From assembly GCF_034702125.1 (NCBI RefSeq), contig NC_085866.1, forward strand, positions 21,030,687 to 21,094,686: a stretch of DNA of 64,000 nucleotides. The letters run 5' to 3'. This DNA comes from Engraulis encrasicolus. Its lineage: Eukaryota > Chordata > Actinopteri > Clupeiformes > Engraulidae. Under the pieces are notes generated by a model. The model ran no database searches. It had not been told where the DNA came from and worked only from the letters and a program-made list of their open reading frames with translations. This document shows, one piece after another, positions 63,017-64,000 of the stretch (position 1 is the first letter of the stretch; the number at the start of each line of letters is the position of its first letter). The position numbers and the translations under genes were made by a program.

Positions 63017-63209
63017 CTGTGAGGTACTCCTTGCGCACCTTGAAGGTGTCCAGCACGGGCGTGGTGATGCCGGTCATGGTGCCGATCATGCTGCCCAGGC
63101 CCAGGTTGATGAGCATGAAGAAGAACATGACCGACCAGAAGGGCGACGCCGGGAAGTAGATCATGGCCTCCGTGAAGGCGATGAAGGCCAGACCCGTGCC
63201 CTGGACCGC
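63017..63209 (-). CDS. slc6a17: slc6a17 coding exon: extracellular loop 4 and TM8
   Basis: 64 codons plus one base: [60 protein letters not shown] and EYLT. The FTEA and SPFWS...LGLGS motifs are SLC6 hallmarks (end of TM7/EL4 and TM8, part of the second sodium site by family knowledge). The acceptor is CATCTGCAG at 63212-63210 and the donor GTACGT at 63016. The remaining upstream exons (TM1-TM7) lie beyond the right edge. The first bases of this exon recur in the tandem array to its right. Confidence 0.95.
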
Positions 63210-64000
63210 CTGCAGATGAGGAGAAACACGTAGGGTAGGGGCATAGGCATTTGAGATACTTTTATTTGGTAATGCACGCAGTAATACAAGTAACGAAGGG
63301 GATAGGTAACAGTTACTGTAAATCTATCTGCCCTGGACCGCCTGCGGATGAGTAGAAACACGTAGGGTAGGGGCATAGGCACTTGAGATACTTTTATTTG
63401 GTAATGCATGCAGTGATGCAATTAACAAAGGGGACAGGTAACAGTTACTGTAAATCTATCTGCCCTGGACCGCCTGGTGAAACGATTGACACATGCGTTA
63501 GGGGCATAGGCATAAAAGGCATAAAAGATACTTTTATTTGGTAATGCACTAAGTAACAAAGGTGGCAGGTAACAGTTACTGTAAATCTATCTGCCCTGGA
63601 CCACCTGGTGAAACGATTGACACATGTGTTAGGGGCATAGGCATTTGTGATACTTTTATTTGGTAACGCACGCAGCAACAAAGGGGACAGGTAACAGTTA
63701 CTGTACATCTATCTGCCCTGGACCACCTGGTGAAACGATTGACACATGCGTTAGGGGCATAGGCATTTGAGATACTTTTATTTGATAATGCAAGCAGTGA
63801 TATAAGTAACAAAGGGTGACAGGTAACAGTTACTGTAAATCTATCTGCCCTGGACCGCCTGGTGAAACGACGCATGCGACACATGCGTTAGGGGGCAAAC
63901 ACGTAGGCATTTGAGATACTTTTATTTGGTAATGCACTAGGTAACAAAGGTGGCAGGTAACAGTTACTGTAAATCTAACTGCCCTAGACCGACTGTGTAG
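63199..64000 (-). repeat. 132-bp minisatellite anchored on an slc6a17 exon edge
   Basis: Unit starts (CCCTGGACCGCCTG or variant) at 63199, 63331, 63463, 63594, 63716, 63848 and 63982, spaced 122-134 bp. Shared blocks: GGGGCATAGGCATTTGAGAT, ACTTTTATTTGGTAATGCA, GGTAACAGTTACTGTAAATC. The first unit includes 11 bp of the true exon and its acceptor; the others repeat them inside the intron. The array continues past the window edge. Confidence 0.94.

Noticed and set aside
63199..64000. CRISPR-like array
   Set aside because: The repeats are contiguous 132-bp units without distinct spacers, in a vertebrate intron.

Overview
The window looks like ray-finned fish (teleost) nuclear DNA. Coding exons are short and split by GT/AG introns. 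The rest is filled with teleost-type interspersed repeats: tRNA-derived SINEs, L2/CR1-like LINE fragments and many small hAT-like elements with 8-bp target duplications. CA/GT and CT/GA microsatellites are unusually long and numerous. Nothing bacterial, organellar or viral was recognised. The species cannot be named from the sequence alone.

Only two protein-coding genes can be supported, and both are partial. On the + strand, 12164-14223 holds the last two coding exons of kcnc4 (Kv3.4, a Shaw-type voltage-gated K+ channel): S1 to S6 with the pore, then the cytoplasmic tail. The first exon (T1 domain) is not in the 12 kb upstream, so that intron runs off the left edge. On the - strand, 57115-63209 holds the last four coding exons of slc6a17 (NTT4, a synaptic-vesicle neutral amino-acid transporter of the SLC6 family), from the TM7/TM8 region to the C-terminus; its 5' part lies beyond the right edge. 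The genes converge tail to tail across about 43 kb. Both are neuronal genes, neighbours also on human 1p13.3 (recalled knowledge), where both are transcribed in the same direction.

Layout: 0-2 kb, decayed LINE; 2-12 kb, microsatellites and nested hAT-like elements; 12.2-14.2 kb, kcnc4 exons; 14.2-57 kb, an intergenic repeat landscape. The intergenic part includes a long CTCCT array (16.9-17.5 kb), a TCC compound satellite (19.1-19.5 kb), a second LINE fragment (30.85-31.4 kb), a hAT element inside a 35-bp satellite (31.5-33.7 kb), an A/G minisatellite (41.3-42.1 kb) and a fold-back element (43.66-44.34 kb). From 57 to 64 kb lies slc6a17.

The most unusual observation concerns slc6a17. Each of its four visible coding exons has one or more copies of one edge, with the adjoining intron and splice site, in neighbouring intron DNA. 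In addition, one exon is bracketed by inverted copies of the same 167-bp element, one acceptor is formed by the tail of a SINE, and another acceptor ends a roughly 740-nt pyrimidine satellite. No wholly new gene system was found; these splice-site observations are the best candidates for follow-up.
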